Assembly (NCBI GenBank): GCA_025210655.1
Contig: JAOARG010000077.1
Span: 79,334 to 143,333, forward strand
Direction: 5' to 3'
DNA from: Bacillota bacterium
Lineage (GTDB): Bacteria > Bacillota > Clostridia > Peptostreptococcales > Acidaminobacteraceae
Length of the DNA: 64,000 nucleotides
How positions within the stretch are numbered: position 1 is the stretch's first letter; each line of letters begins with the position of its first letter. The notes below the pieces were generated by a model, which was not told the origin of the DNA, did no database searches, and was given only the letters and a program-made list of their open reading frames with translations. Shown in pieces: positions 1 to 9,168 of this stretch. The position numbers and the translations under genes were made by a program.

Positions 1-23
1 ATTGATATAAAGGAGTTGGGAAG

Positions 24-776
24 GTGCTTGCAAAACGGATAATACCTTGCCTTGATGTAAGAAGTGGTAGGGTTGTAAAGGGAAAAAATTTTAAAAATAT
101 TGTAGATGTTGATAATCCCCTTACCTTAGCTAAATTCTATTGTGAAGAAGGGGCTGACGAGCTAGTATTTTATGACATAACAGCATCCCATGAAGATAGG
201 GAGCTATCTATTCAGTTTATCAAAGATATAGCAAGATTTATTGATATACCATTTTCAGTAGGTGGGGGAATAAAGTCAGTGGAAGATATGAGAAAAATCC
301 TCAAGTATGGTGCAGATAAAATTTCAATAAATTCTTCAGCTGTTAAAAATCCTCAACTAATTAAGGAAGGAGCCGAAACCTTTGGTTCCCAGTGTATAGT
401 TGTATCGGTAGATTGTAAAAAATCTTCAGAGAGCTGGAATGTTTTTATTAATGGAGGCAGAATAGATACAGGCATTGATGCTATAGGGTGGATTAAAGAA
501 GCTGTTTCATTAGGTGCTGGAGAGATTGTCCTAAACAGTATTGATTCAGATGGAATGAAGGAAGGTTACGATCTTGAACTTTTAGAAAAGGTAGTTAATG
601 AAGTAAGTGTACCAGTTATAGCTTCTGGTGGAGCTGGTGTTGAAAGGCACTTTTTAGAAGGTGCCCTATCTGGCGCAGATGGTATACTGGCGGCTTCAGT
701 ATTTCACTATGGTGAGATAAAAATCAGTGATTTGAAAGCCTATCTTATGGATGAGGGAGTAGCAGTAAGGATTTGA
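24..776 (+). CDS. hisF: Imidazole glycerol phosphate synthase, cyclase subunit HisF
   Basis: Cyclase half of the heterodimeric HisFH enzyme: it uses ammonia delivered by HisH to turn PRFAR into imidazole glycerol phosphate and AICAR in histidine biosynthesis, in the cytosol. The 250-residue length is normal for the family. The N-terminal [19 protein letters not shown] block with catalytic Asp11, the phosphate-binding SVGGGI block, and the second catalytic Asp in the C-terminal half (the [12 protein letters not shown] block) followed by VIASGGAG are all visible, giving the usual two half-barrels. GTG start is supported by AGGAG at 11-15. It is the first of three tightly spaced genes; hisH and the rest of the operon must lie left of the window. 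Confident call. Confidence 0.97.
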   Translation: MLAKRIIPCLDVRSGRVVKGKNFKNIVDVDNPLTLAKFYCEEGADELVFYDITASHEDRELSIQFIKDIARFIDIPFSVGGGIKSVEDMRKILKYGADKISINSSAVKNPQLIKEGAETFGSQCIVVSVDCKKSSESWNVFINGGRIDTGIDAIGWIKEAVSLGAGEIVLNSIDSDGMKEGYDLELLEKVVNEVSVPVIASGGAGVERHFLEGALSGADGILAASVFHYGEIKISDLKAYLMDEGVAVRI

Positions 777-790
777 AAGGAAGATGAATA

Positions 791-1390
791 ATGAATTTGA
801 AGTTTAACAAAGATGGTTTGATACCTGCTGTAGTTCAGGACTATGAGAGTAAAAAGGTGTTGATGCTAGCATATATGAATAAAGAGTCTTTTGATATTAC
901 TATGGAAGAGAAACGTACATGTTTTTATTCAAGGAGTAGACAAGAGTTATGGAGAAAAGGTGAGACTTCTGGGAATGTACAAAAAGTAAAAAAGATAAGC
1001 ATAGATTGTGATTCAGATACTATCCTTCTGGAGGTTGAGCAGGAAGGAAATGCTTGTCACACAGGTGAGTACTCTTGTTTTCACAACTATCTTCTTGGAG
1101 AAGAAGAAATTAGGGGTAATGTAATCAGGGATATATTTAAGGTTGTAAAGGAAAGAAAAGCTAATCCAGTGGAGGGTTCTTATACTACTTATCTTTTTAA
1201 TGAGGGTGTAGATAAGATTTTAAAAAAAGTTGGTGAAGAAACAGCAGAGGTTATAATAGCTTCCAAGAACAATAATGATGAATTAATTTATGAGATCAGT
1301 GATCTAATATATCATCTGATTGTACTTATGGAAGAGAGAGGTCTAGCATATGAAGATATCTTAAAGGAGCTTGGAGGAAGGAGGAAGTAG
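791..1390 (+). CDS. hisI: Bifunctional phosphoribosyl-AMP cyclohydrolase / phosphoribosyl-ATP pyrophosphatase HisIE
   Basis: Catalyses steps 2 and 3 of histidine biosynthesis. The N-terminal ~110 residues are the Zn/Mg cyclohydrolase domain with metal ligands in the [14 protein letters not shown] and [10 protein letters not shown] segments; residues ~113-199 are the all-helical pyrophosphatase domain, with the [13 protein letters not shown] and EISDLIYHL helices carrying acidic Mg-binding residues. At 199 aa it is the common fused form. It starts 14 nt after hisF, and its stop falls 1 nt before the start of the next gene, so the three are almost certainly one transcript. Confidence 0.97.
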   Translation: MNLKFNKDGLIPAVVQDYESKKVLMLAYMNKESFDITMEEKRTCFYSRSRQELWRKGETSGNVQKVKKISIDCDSDTILLEVEQEGNACHTGEYSCFHNYLLGEEEIRGNVIRDIFKVVKERKANPVEGSYTTYLFNEGVDKILKKVGEETAEVIIASKNNNDELIYEISDLIYHLIVLMEERGLAYEDILKELGGRRK

Positions 1391-1391
1391 A

Positions 1392-2177
1392 ATGGTTGAT
1401 TGCCATATTCATTCAAGTTTTTCCCCGGATTCAAGTGAGAAAATTGAGGACATAGTAGATTACTGTATTAAAAATAATATAAAAACCATTGGAATTAGTG
1501 ATCATTATGACTTTAGAAATCCAGATCCTTTATTTTCTAAAGGATTTGATATAGATTCTTATGTTTCAGCAATAGAAAGGGTTTCTAAGAAAATGGATTT
1601 ACTTAAGGGAATAGAAATAGGATATGACCCAAGGGAAATTAAAAAAATTAATGCCTTAGGCAATGATGAGAATTTTGATTACTCCATACTTTCGGTACAT
1701 ACTATTTTTGATAAGAATTTACATGATGAAATGTTTTTTAGAAAAGATAACATATATGAGCAGTTTAAAGTATATTTTAAACATATAAGGGACATGGTTG
1801 ATAATGTAGATGAATTTCAAATCTTAGGCCATTTGGATTATCCCTCTAGATATAAAGATTATTTAGATATGGAGAGGGTTTTTAATGAAAACAAGGATAC
1901 AATAGCAGATATCTTTAAAATTCTTATAATGAAAGAAAAAGTCCTAGAAGTAAACGGTGCAGGCCTTAGATACTATCATAAAGAGCCAAATCCATCAAAA
2001 AATATTTTAACTTTATATAAAGATCTAGGAGGAAAACTGATAAGCTATGGATCAGATGCCCATTACAAAAACTATGTAGGATTCGGATGGGAGACAGTAT
2101 CAGAGCTTTTGAAAAATGTTGGATTTTTGGAAGCACACTATTTTAAAAATAAAAGTGTAAAATGCTATAATTTATAG
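1392..2177 (+). CDS. hisK: PHP-family histidinol-phosphatase
   Basis: Probably dephosphorylates histidinol phosphate, the penultimate histidine step. Seen: N-terminal metal-binding DCHIHSSFSPDSS, the GISDHYDF motif, the EIGYDPRE acid motif, SVHTI, GHLDYPSRY and the C-terminal SYGSDAHY, all hallmarks of the PHP fold with a trinuclear metal site. The ATG at 1392 is preferred over an in-frame ATG at 1371 because the GGAGG-rich stretch at about 1373-1386 then sits at normal Shine-Dalgarno distance and hisIE would not be overlapped. About 261 aa, usual for the HisJ/HisK type. Position as last gene of the his cluster supports the substrate; other PHP phosphoesterases remain possible. Confidence 0.88.
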   Translation: MVDCHIHSSFSPDSSEKIEDIVDYCIKNNIKTIGISDHYDFRNPDPLFSKGFDIDSYVSAIERVSKKMDLLKGIEIGYDPREIKKINALGNDENFDYSILSVHTIFDKNLHDEMFFRKDNIYEQFKVYFKHIRDMVDNVDEFQILGHLDYPSRYKDYLDMERVFNENKDTIADIFKILIMKEKVLEVNGAGLRYYHKEPNPSKNILTLYKDLGGKLISYGSDAHYKNYVGFGWETVSELLKNVGFLEAHYFKNKSVKCYNL

Positions 2178-2212
2178 ATGTTTGACCATTTGGTCAAACA
2201 TCTATTTTTTTA
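2175..2212 (+). terminator. Intrinsic terminator of the his operon
   Basis: Perfect 14-bp arms at 2175-2188 and 2191-2204 (TAGATGTTTGACCA and its complement) followed by a T run. The left arm includes the stop codon of the PHP phosphatase gene. Confidence 0.9.
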
Positions 2213-2272
2213 ATTTTTAAATAATGGGGTATATTTAAACTAAGATAGAAAGTTAAGGATGTGATTTGCGAT

Positions 2273-4327
2273 ATGGATACTATAAAAAGAAAATGGAATA
2301 TGAAAAATTCTGCAATTATGAAATTAACCATACTTGGAGTAATTCTTTTTATGGTTTTTGCATCAATTATATATCTTTTTGTTGAGAGATTCTCTGATCA
2401 CCTTGTAGAGCTGAGAAAAAATGAGTTGAAGCATCTGGTTCAAATTGGTTATAACAGTGTTACAGATACCATTGAAGATTATGAAATGGGAAGGATTACA
2501 TTTGATGATGCCAGAGTAAAGGTCAGGGATATAATAAGACAAAAAGTTTATGAAGATAGGGAAAATATGAATTATCTTTTTATGAGCTCTTATGATGGAA
2601 TGATGATGGTACAACCATTTCAGCCAGAAAAAGAAGGGACTTCCCAGTGGGATCTTAAGGATTCCAATGGAGTATATTTGATTAGAGAACTTGTGAAGGC
2701 AGCAAAATCAGAATCAGGAGATGGATATGTAATTTATCATTATCCTCCACCAGGTAAAGAAGAAGGGGAGGAAAAAATATCATATGTTATAGGTCTAGAT
2801 TCACTGAAAATGTATCTTGGAACGGGTATATATAGTAGTGATATTAATGCTGCTGTAAATGATCAGATAATAATTATCATATCCATTGTTACTATAATGT
2901 TTGTACTTTTAGTTTTGTTTATAATCTATGTCATAAAACCTTTACTTTCGGGATATGATGATATGAAAAACCTATTTATAGAGGTTAAGGATTCTCCATA
3001 TACAATTCCAGATATACCATATGATAAATACAGGAAAGGTTCTGAAACCTTTAATTTGCTAAAGACATTTGAAAATATGGTGGTAGAAAGATATGAAAAT
3101 AACTTGAAGTTAAAGGTTTCTGAAACCAAATATAGAAATCTTCTCGAAGCCATGAGGGATGGCTATGTTATGGTGAATACAGATGGTAAGATTCTCGAAT
3201 TTAATCAAGCCTTTGAGGAAATGACGGGATATAGTAAAGAAGAGTTATTGACCATGACATTTTTTGATATTACACCGAAGAAATGGCATGACTATGAAAC
3301 AGATATACTTGATGATAATTTCTTCAAAAGAGGATATTCAGAAATATATGAAAAAGAGTATATTAAGAAGGATGGACGTGTATTTCCAGTTGAGTTAAGA
3401 GCCTATGTCATTGATAATTATCAGGATTATGGTGTCGCAATGTGGGCTATTGTCAAAGATATTACTGTGAGGAAAAAATATGAAAACACCCTGAAAGTAT
3501 CAAATCGTATGCTTGAAGAAAAAGTGGCTGAGCGTACTTCTGAGTTAAATAAAACTATTGAAGATCTAAAACTTGCCCAGAAAAAACTTATGGTTTCAGA
3601 GAAAAACTCATTGATAGGCAAGCTTGTATCAGGTGTAGCCCACGAAATAAATACTCCAGTTGGAGTAGGTCTTACAGCGGTTACAAATCTTAAGAAAAAA
3701 ACCGATGGAGTATTAAGTTCATTGGAATCGGGAGCCTTAGGTAAAAAAGAATTTGTGGAATATTTGAGTTTAGCTGAAAAATCATGTGAGATGATAGAAG
3801 ATAATCTAAATATATCTAGAAATATAGTAGACAGTTTCAAGAAAATATATGTAAATCAAAATGTTCATGAGAAGAAGTTGATAAATGTAGGGAAATATAT
3901 TGGTGAAGTACTTGATAGCTTGAAATATAAGATAGATCAGGAAGGGGTCAAGCTTAACTACACATATGAAGATGTATATTCCCAAGTATATTTGGATGAT
4001 CTTACCCAGATAGTATCCAACTTGCTTCTAAATTCCTTAAACCATGGTTTTGGGAAAGACCGCACTGGAGAAATAAATATTAACATTTATAAAAGGGAAA
4101 ACAGATGTATCATTAAATTTGGTGATGACGGAAAAGGAATATCCCGAGATTATCTTGAAAGCATCTTTGAACCATTCTTTTCAACTACTAAAAACAAAGG
4201 CGGAATGGGATTAGGACTTAATATAGTAAAAAATATAGTCAATCAAAGCATGAAGGGAGAAGTATCTGTTAAATCAGAAGCAGATATGTATACTGAATTT
4301 ACTATAGAGTTTCCTATTGAGGAATAG
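2273..4327 (+). CDS. Membrane sensor histidine kinase (Cache-PAS-HATPase), orphan
   Basis: A 684-residue transmembrane kinase. Seen in order: TM helix at residues ~16-38; extracellular single-Cache region (~40-195, with MNYLFMSSYDGMMMVQPF and GTGIYSSD segments); second TM (~198-222); PAS domain (~285-400, MVNTDGKILEFNQAFEEMTG); coiled coil; H-box VSGVAHEINTPVG with His near residue 457; HATPase with N-box NLLLNSLNHGF, G1 GDDGKGIS and GMGLGLNIVK. ATG at 2273 is preferred to GTG at 2261 because AAGGATGTGATT just before it matches the anti-SD nearly perfectly and overlaps that GTG. No response regulator lies beside it, so its partner and ligand are unknown; Cache domains of this type often bind small organic acids. 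Confidence 0.9.
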   Translation: MDTIKRKWNMKNSAIMKLTILGVILFMVFASIIYLFVERFSDHLVELRKNELKHLVQIGYNSVTDTIEDYEMGRITFDDARVKVRDIIRQKVYEDRENMNYLFMSSYDGMMMVQPFQPEKEGTSQWDLKDSNGVYLIRELVKAAKSESGDGYVIYHYPPPGKEEGEEKISYVIGLDSLKMYLGTGIYSSDINAAVNDQIIIIISIVTIMFVLLVLFIIYVIKPLLSGYDDMKNLFIEVKDSPYTIPDIPYDKYRKGSETFNLLKTFENMVVERYENNLKLKVSETKYRNLLEAMRDGYVMVNTDGKILEFNQAFEEMTGYSKEELLTMTFFDITPKKWHDYETDILDDNFFKRGYSEIYEKEYIKKDGRVFPVELRAYVIDNYQDYGVAMWAIVKDITVRKKYENTLKVSNRMLEEKVAERTSELNKTIEDLKLAQKKLMVSEKNSLIGKLVSGVAHEINTPVGVGLTAVTNLKKKTDGVLSSLESGALGKKEFVEYLSLAEKSCEMIEDNLNISRNIVDSFKKIYVNQNVHEKKLINVGKYIGEVLDSLKYKIDQEGVKLNYTYEDVYSQVYLDDLTQIVSNLLLNSLNHGFGKDRTGEININIYKRENRCIIKFGDDGKGISRDYLESIFEPFFSTTKNKGGMGLGLNIVKNIVNQSMKGEVSVKSEADMYTEFTIEFPIEE

Positions 4328-4368
4328 AACGAACTCCGTTTTATCAATTTGATAAAACGGAGTTCGTT
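4328..4368. terminator. Bidirectional intrinsic terminator
   Basis: Perfect 19-bp inverted repeat (4328-4346 and 4350-4368) with a 3-nt loop between the convergent sensor kinase and argJ genes. The arms contain T and A runs, so it can stop transcription from both sides. It overlaps the argJ stop codon. Confidence 0.85.
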
Positions 4369-5575
4369 ACACCTTATAAGCCCCATTAATTCTAACATAG
4401 TCATAAGAAAGGTCACATCCCCATGATGTGGCTTTTTCTTTTCCGGAGTTTAAATCAATTAAGATATCAACCTTGGAATCGTCTATGATTGCTTCGGCAA
4501 GTGAATCGCTGTATATTGTTGGCTGTCCTGTTTTCATTATGTCTACTTTTCCCCTGGAACTTTTAATTGATATGTCAATTTTATCTGGGTTGAAAGATCC
4601 TTCTGAATATCCTAGGGCACATAGGATTCTTCCCCAGTTAGCATCATTGCCGAAAAATGCCGATTTTACAAGACTTGATGATATCACTGATTTAGCAAGG
4701 GTTCTAGCATCACTTTTGCTTGGTGCGTTGATTACTTTTGTTTCAATAAGCTTGGTAGCCCCTTCTCCGTCCATGGCGATTTGTTTGGATATGTTTTTGT
4801 TTAGAGCATTCAGTGCTTTTAGAAAAGCATAATATTCATCATTCTTACTGTCTATTTTATGGTTTTTCCCATTGCCATTTGCCAGTATAAATACACAGTC
4901 GTTTGTAGAGGTGTCTCCATCTACAGAGATCATATTGTAGCTATCTGTCACGCTTTCATTTAATGCTTCTTGTAAAAGTTCTTTTGTTATGTTTAAATCT
5001 GTTGCTATGAAAGAAAGCATTGTTCCCATATTGGGATGAATCATTCCCGAGCCCTTTGCAATGCATGATAGCTTTATATTTTTTTCTGAAATCTCAAATT
5101 CCATTCCTAGGTGTTTTGAAAAAGTATCTGTAGTACAAATAGCCTCAGCTGCATCTAGGGGTAAAGATTTATGATATTCGTATGATGATAGACCGGTTAA
5201 TATTTTCTCCATGTCCAGTGGAAGACCAATAATTCCTGTGGACGCAGTTAAAATTTCTTTTTCATTAATACCTAATGTATTAGCAGTTTCAGAAATTATG
5301 CTTTTACAGTTCTCATAACCTTCTGGTCCGTTACATGCATTTGCATTTCCGCTGTTTGCTACTATGGCATGGGTAACTTCATTTTTAATATTGTCCATGC
5401 TCATTATTATGGGATGGGCCTTTATTTTATTTTTTGTGAATACACCGGCAGAAACACAGGGGTCTTTACTGAAAACTATACATAAATCATTTCTTCTTTT
5501 TTTTACACCCGTATGTTTTGCCCAAGTAGTGAAACCTTTTATATCATCTATGAAAAGATTTTTATTGATTTTCAT
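4367..5575 (-). CDS. argJ: Bifunctional ornithine acetyltransferase / N-acetylglutamate synthase ArgJ
   Basis: Transfers the acetyl group from N-acetylornithine to glutamate, recycling acetyl groups in arginine biosynthesis. The 402 aa length fits the precursor that self-cleaves into alpha and beta chains. Seen: VANSGNANACNG, ASTGIIGLPL, TTDTF and the cleavage region KGSGMIHPNMGTMLSF, where Thr185 is the expected N-terminal nucleophile of the beta chain. The residue before it is Gly rather than the usual Ala (usual motif ATML). C-terminal SVDGDTSTND and FGNDANWGR blocks are normal. It lies 18 nt downstream of argC on the same strand, so argC-argJ form an operon transcribed away from argB-argD. 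Confidence 0.96.
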   Translation of the reverse strand: MKINKNLFIDDIKGFTTWAKHTGVKKRRNDLCIVFSKDPCVSAGVFTKNKIKAHPIIMSMDNIKNEVTHAIVANSGNANACNGPEGYENCKSIISETANTLGINEKEILTASTGIIGLPLDMEKILTGLSSYEYHKSLPLDAAEAICTTDTFSKHLGMEFEISEKNIKLSCIAKGSGMIHPNMGTMLSFIATDLNITKELLQEALNESVTDSYNMISVDGDTSTNDCVFILANGNGKNHKIDSKNDEYYAFLKALNALNKNISKQIAMDGEGATKLIETKVINAPSKSDARTLAKSVISSSLVKSAFFGNDANWGRILCALGYSEGSFNPDKIDISIKSSRGKVDIMKTGQPTIYSDSLAEAIIDDSKVDILIDLNSGKEKATSWGCDLSYDYVRINGAYKV

Positions 5576-5593
5576 TTTAATCCCTCCTGTATT

Positions 5594-6619
5594 TTAAATT
5601 AGACTGCAGCTTTCATCAAAACCGTACATAAGGTTAAAGTTCTGTACAGCCTGTCCAGCAGCCCCTTTAAGTAGATTGTCTATTGCGCTTGTAATTACAA
5701 TAGTTTTGCTGTTTTTATCAAAGGATATATTTATAAAACACTTATTAGAATTTGCAGCCCATTTTACTTGGACCGGTTCATCGACTATCTTTACTAGTTT
5801 TGAGTTTGAGTAAAATTCTTTGTACTTATTTATTATTTCAGATACAGAATCAACTTTACATTTAATATATATAGTACTTAAAATTCCCCTTTGATAAGGA
5901 ACTAGATGGGGAACGAAAGTCACATTATCTATTTTATTTTTATTAGCCTTGGAAAGCTCCTGAATTATTTCAGGTAAATGTCTATGGCTTCCTATTCCGT
6001 AGGGAGTGATATTTTCCCCAGCTTCACAAAAAATATTTTTAGAATTTGGTGACTTACCAGCACCAGATACACCTGATTTAGAATCAATAATTATTGAATT
6101 AAGGTCAATATCATCATAATAATACTTAATTAGTGGAAAGAGTCCTAAAATTATTGAGGTAGGATAACATCCGGGATTGGATATGAGACTACTTCTCATA
6201 ATCGCTGAATTATTAATTTCACACAAACCGTAGATTTTTTCATTTAGTAAGTTTGGATAAGGATGGATGAATTTATACCATTTTTCGTAATCATCTTTAT
6301 CATCAAGTCTAAAGTTTCCGCTTAGGTCGATAACTTTTTTTCCTAAATCTAGTGACTTTTTAAGAATTTCAAATCCTTTTCCATGGGGGAGTGAAAGAAA
6401 TAGACAATCCACTGAGCTAAGGTACTTTTCAGCTTCTTTTGATGAAATAAGGATCTTGTCAATATCGCCTTTAAACTTTTTATATAGATCTGAGAATTTT
6501 ATATCTTTATGAGATTCAGATGTAATGAAGGAGATATCCACCTGGCTATGTCTATTAAGTATTTTTGTAAGTTCCCTGCCAGCATAACCGCTCGCTCCAA
6601 ATATTCCAACTTTGATCAT
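5594..6619 (-). CDS. argC: N-acetyl-gamma-glutamyl-phosphate reductase ArgC
   Basis: NADPH-dependent reduction of N-acetylglutamyl phosphate to the semialdehyde, step 3 of arginine synthesis. N-terminal Rossmann motif GIFGASGYAGREL, the catalytic cysteine in the SNPGCYPTS motif (about residue 151), and the GSHRHLPEI block are clear. 341 aa, normal. The start codon at 6619 has a GGGAGG site about 10 nt upstream on the minus strand and a convincing promoter further up. First gene of the argCJ operon. Confidence 0.97.
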   Translation of the reverse strand: MIKVGIFGASGYAGRELTKILNRHSQVDISFITSESHKDIKFSDLYKKFKGDIDKILISSKEAEKYLSSVDCLFLSLPHGKGFEILKKSLDLGKKVIDLSGNFRLDDKDDYEKWYKFIHPYPNLLNEKIYGLCEINNSAIMRSSLISNPGCYPTSIILGLFPLIKYYYDDIDLNSIIIDSKSGVSGAGKSPNSKNIFCEAGENITPYGIGSHRHLPEIIQELSKANKNKIDNVTFVPHLVPYQRGILSTIYIKCKVDSVSEIINKYKEFYSNSKLVKIVDEPVQVKWAANSNKCFINISFDKNSKTIVITSAIDNLLKGAAGQAVQNFNLMYGFDESCSLI

Positions 6620-6656
6620 CCTTTTTTCCTCCCTATATTTAATAATGGTTTACATA

Positions 6657-6685
6657 AGTATACAGTGACTAGATATGTCTGTCAA
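6657..6685 (-). promoter_or_regulatory. argC promoter
   Basis: On the minus strand TTGACA (6685-6680), a 17-nt spacer and TATACT (6662-6657), reading toward argC. Near-consensus housekeeping promoter. An ARG-box-like site (6693-6710) abuts its upstream side. Confidence 0.8.
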
Positions 6686-6692
6686 TAATATT

Positions 6693-6710
6693 TATACATA
6701 AAAATGCATA
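6693..6710. promoter_or_regulatory. Probable ArgR-binding ARG box 1
   Basis: The 18-mer here fits the ArgR half-operator pattern TNTGNATWWWWATNCANA at every fixed position except one (A in place of G). It lies in the argC-argB divergent control region, 8 nt upstream of the argC -35 hexamer. Function is inferred from the known ArgR pattern and from the location. Confidence 0.65.
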
Positions 6711-6755
6711 AAAATATAATAAAAACATAAAAAACAAGGGTTTTCTGAATAAACG

Positions 6756-6785
6756 GTTGCATAAATATGAATAACTATGTATAAT
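6756..6785 (+). promoter_or_regulatory. argB promoter overlapped by ARG box 2
   Basis: TTGCAT (6757-6762), 17-nt spacer, TATAAT (6780-6785) reading toward argB. A second ARG-box-like 18-mer occupies 6756-6773 with two deviations from the pattern, so ArgR bound there would cover the -35 element and block polymerase. Predicted arginine-dependent repression. Confidence 0.72.
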
Positions 6786-6865
6786 GTTACTCAATAAATA
6801 TATGAACCAGGGAAAAATCATAGCTGGATTTATTCAGTGTCTTAAAGATTAAGGGAGGTATCTTT

Positions 6866-7717
6866 ATGGATAAGGGAAAACTACTGATAGAATCTTTGCC
6901 TTATATAAAAAAATTCAAGGGTAAGACCTTTGTAGTTAAATTTGGTGGGAGTATGTTTCAAAATGAGATTTTAAAAGATCTGTTTATAAAGGATGTAGCA
7001 CTTTTAAGTCTTGTTGGTATTAATGTCGTCCTTGTCCATGGTGGGGGTAAAGATATTAATTACTATTTAAAGAAAATGAATATGGAAGAAAAATTTATAG
7101 ATGGTTATAGGGTAACGGATGATCCATCTATGGATATAGTTGAGATGGTTCTTTCGGGGAAAGTTAATAAGGATATATGTAGTAGAATTGTGAATGAAGG
7201 AATTAAAGCTATTGGCATTTCTGGAAGGGATAATGGACTCATCATAGGTGATAGGATGAATGGTCCCTATGGAAATGTAGGTGAAATAAAGATTGTAAAT
7301 ACAAAAGTTATCGAGGATTTACTTGATATGGATTATATACCAGTAGTTTCACCGGTTGCAGAGGATGAAAGTGGAAATGCTCTTAATATAAATGGTGATA
7401 CAGCTGCCAGTAATATTGCCAGTGCCCTTAATGCAGAGAAACTAATTTTGGTAACTGATGTAGATGGGCTATATAAGGACTATAAGGACAAAGATTCACT
7501 TATTTCATATATAGATTCAAAGCTATTAAAAAAATTAGTAGATGAAGAGAAATTGTCAGGTGCTATTAAACCTAAGGCAATGTCAGCTGTAGAGGCAGTG
7601 GAAGATGGGGTTAAAAATGTTCATATTATAAATGGAAATGAGGCCCATAGCATTATTTTAGAGGTCTTTTTAGAAAATGGATTTGGAACAATGGTTGGGA
7701 GGAATGAAAATGAGTAA
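6866..7717 (+). CDS. argB: N-acetylglutamate kinase ArgB
   Basis: Phosphorylates N-acetylglutamate, step 2 of arginine synthesis and the usual feedback point. Seen: phosphate-binding KFGGSMF, the HGGGKDIN loop, substrate loop MVLSGKVNKD, NINGDTAASNIA and the LVTDVDGLY block of the amino-acid-kinase fold. 283 aa. AGGGAGG lies just upstream of the ATG. It overlaps argD by 8 nt, so the two are translationally coupled. The N-terminal helix that allows hexameric, arginine-inhibited forms cannot be judged by eye. Confidence 0.97.
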   Translation: MDKGKLLIESLPYIKKFKGKTFVVKFGGSMFQNEILKDLFIKDVALLSLVGINVVLVHGGGKDINYYLKKMNMEEKFIDGYRVTDDPSMDIVEMVLSGKVNKDICSRIVNEGIKAIGISGRDNGLIIGDRMNGPYGNVGEIKIVNTKVIEDLLDMDYIPVVSPVAEDESGNALNINGDTAASNIASALNAEKLILVTDVDGLYKDYKDKDSLISYIDSKLLKKLVDEEKLSGAIKPKAMSAVEAVEDGVKNVHIINGNEAHSIILEVFLENGFGTMVGRNENE

Positions 7718-8876
7718 AAGTGCAATTATGAATACCTATGGAAGAAAAGATGTGTTTTTTAAGACGGGTAAAGGTTCTTATTTATTTGATGAAAATGGAG
7801 ATAAATATTTAGATTTTGTAATGGGAATTGCTACTAATACACTTGGACACTGTGATGAGGAAATGAGTAAGGTTATTAAAGAACAGGCATCATCTCTTAT
7901 TCATTTATCCAATTTATATTGGAACTATCCACAAACAGATTTGGGTCAAAAGTTGATTGATAAATCTGATATGGGTGCAGTATTTTTTTGTAATAGTGGT
8001 ACAGAAAGTGTGGAAGGGGCCTTAAAGTTAGCCCTTAAGCATGGGAAAACCATAAGCGGGGAAAAAAATAAACTCATTTGTTTCAATAACTCTTTCCATG
8101 GAAGAACTCTAGGTTCTTTAAAAGTGACAAATGAAAAATACCAAAAGGATTACTCTGTAGACTCTTCCAATGTAATTGTTGTCGACTACAATGACCCTAA
8201 AATGCTCGAGGAAGTATTTGATAAGAATGTATGTGGTGTTATTCTTGAACCGATACAAGGTGAAGGTGGTATAATATCTTCCACAGCTGAATTTATGGAG
8301 AAAGTCAGGGAATTATGCGATAAATATGAAAGTCTTATGATACTTGATGAGGTTCAGTGTGGTATGGGAAGAAGTGGTGAGTATTTTGCATTTCAAAAGT
8401 ACCAAGTCAAGCCAGATGTAATTTCCTTAGCCAAGGGGCTTGGGGGAGGAATACCTATTGGAGCAGTGCTAGTATCAGAAAAGTATAAGGATGTTTTAAA
8501 GCCCGGGGATCATGGATCTACCTTTGGAGGCAATCCCCTTTCATGTTCAGTTGCCCTGAGTGTTATTAAAGAAATTGATGAGAAAGATTTATTAAATAAT
8601 GTGAAATCTATGTCTGATTATATAATCGATTCTTATGAAAGTTTGAAGGAAAAGTATCATTTAGGTGAAATAAAAGGGGAGGGACTACTTTTGGGATTTG
8701 ATCCTATAATAGAAAATAAAAAAGTTCTTGATAAATTGTATGAGAAGAAAGTCCTGCTTGTTGGAGCTGGAAACAATGTGATTAGAATACTTCCACCCCT
8801 AAATGTTGAGAAAAATCAGATTGATTTATTATTTGAAAAACTTGATGAAGTTTTTAGTGAAATTGATAAATGTTAA
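7710..8876 (+). CDS. argD: Acetylornithine aminotransferase ArgD
   Basis: PLP-dependent class-III aminotransferase converting N-acetylglutamate semialdehyde to N-acetylornithine. Seen: the FCNSGTESVEGALKLA motif (PLP phosphate cup), SFHGRTLGSL, EPIQGEGGI, LILDEVQCGMGR-type block around residue 210 and the Schiff-base lysine in SLAKGLGGGIP. ATG at 7710 is chosen because GGAGG at 7698-7702 sits 7 nt upstream; in-frame ATGs at 7677 and 7704 lack proper spacing. About 388 aa. Last gene of argBD; argF, argG and argH are not in the window. Confidence 0.96.
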   Translation: MSKSAIMNTYGRKDVFFKTGKGSYLFDENGDKYLDFVMGIATNTLGHCDEEMSKVIKEQASSLIHLSNLYWNYPQTDLGQKLIDKSDMGAVFFCNSGTESVEGALKLALKHGKTISGEKNKLICFNNSFHGRTLGSLKVTNEKYQKDYSVDSSNVIVVDYNDPKMLEEVFDKNVCGVILEPIQGEGGIISSTAEFMEKVRELCDKYESLMILDEVQCGMGRSGEYFAFQKYQVKPDVISLAKGLGGGIPIGAVLVSEKYKDVLKPGDHGSTFGGNPLSCSVALSVIKEIDEKDLLNNVKSMSDYIIDSYESLKEKYHLGEIKGEGLLLGFDPIIENKKVLDKLYEKKVLLVGAGNNVIRILPPLNVEKNQIDLLFEKLDEVFSEIDKC

Positions 8877-8895
8877 AAAAATTTAAGAAAATCTA

Positions 8896-8924
8896 TTGAC
8901 AAAGGTCTCTCTTGATATTAAGAT
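8896..8924 (+). promoter_or_regulatory. Promoter of the lysine-riboswitch transcript
   Basis: TTGACA (8896-8901), 17-nt spacer, TAAGAT (8919-8924). A start near 8931 would place the aptamer about 45 nt into the leader RNA. Confidence 0.65.
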
Positions 8925-8974
8925 ATTAAACATAATTGTTAATCAATTATATGAATTGAATATTTCTATTACGA

Positions 8975-9139
8975 AATAATAGAGGCGCGGCATTTATTAG
9001 TAAGCCAGAAGAGTTAAGCAACGAAGACACTGGATGAAAGGGAATACCGCCGAAATATACAGCTGATAGCTTTAAGGTTGTATGTTGGTTTTATGTTTAA
9101 GAGACATGAGACTGTCACGTTATGTGGAGTGCTATTGTT
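8975..9139 (+). ncRNA. Lysine riboswitch (L box)
   Basis: Matches the conserved L-box layout: P1 strands 8975-8982 and 9132-9139 pair (AATAATAG with CTATTGTT), followed by AGAGGCGCG..TTAGTAAG, the AAGGGAATACCGCCGAA core near 9038-9054, GGTTGTATGTTGG and GACTGTCACG, ending in GGAGTGCTAT. An expression platform is visible: GTTTAAG at 9137-9143 can pair either inside P1 or with CTTAAAC at 9174-9180, which otherwise forms the terminator stem at 9169. Lysine binding should stabilise P1, free the terminator and turn the downstream transporter off. Confidence 0.93.
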
Positions 9140-9168
9140 TAAGAGAGCTTTATTTGCTTGTGTATATT

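Noticed and set aside
4428..4832. Plus-strand reading frame opposite argJ
   Set aside because: Antisense to conserved argJ sequence with no start signals.
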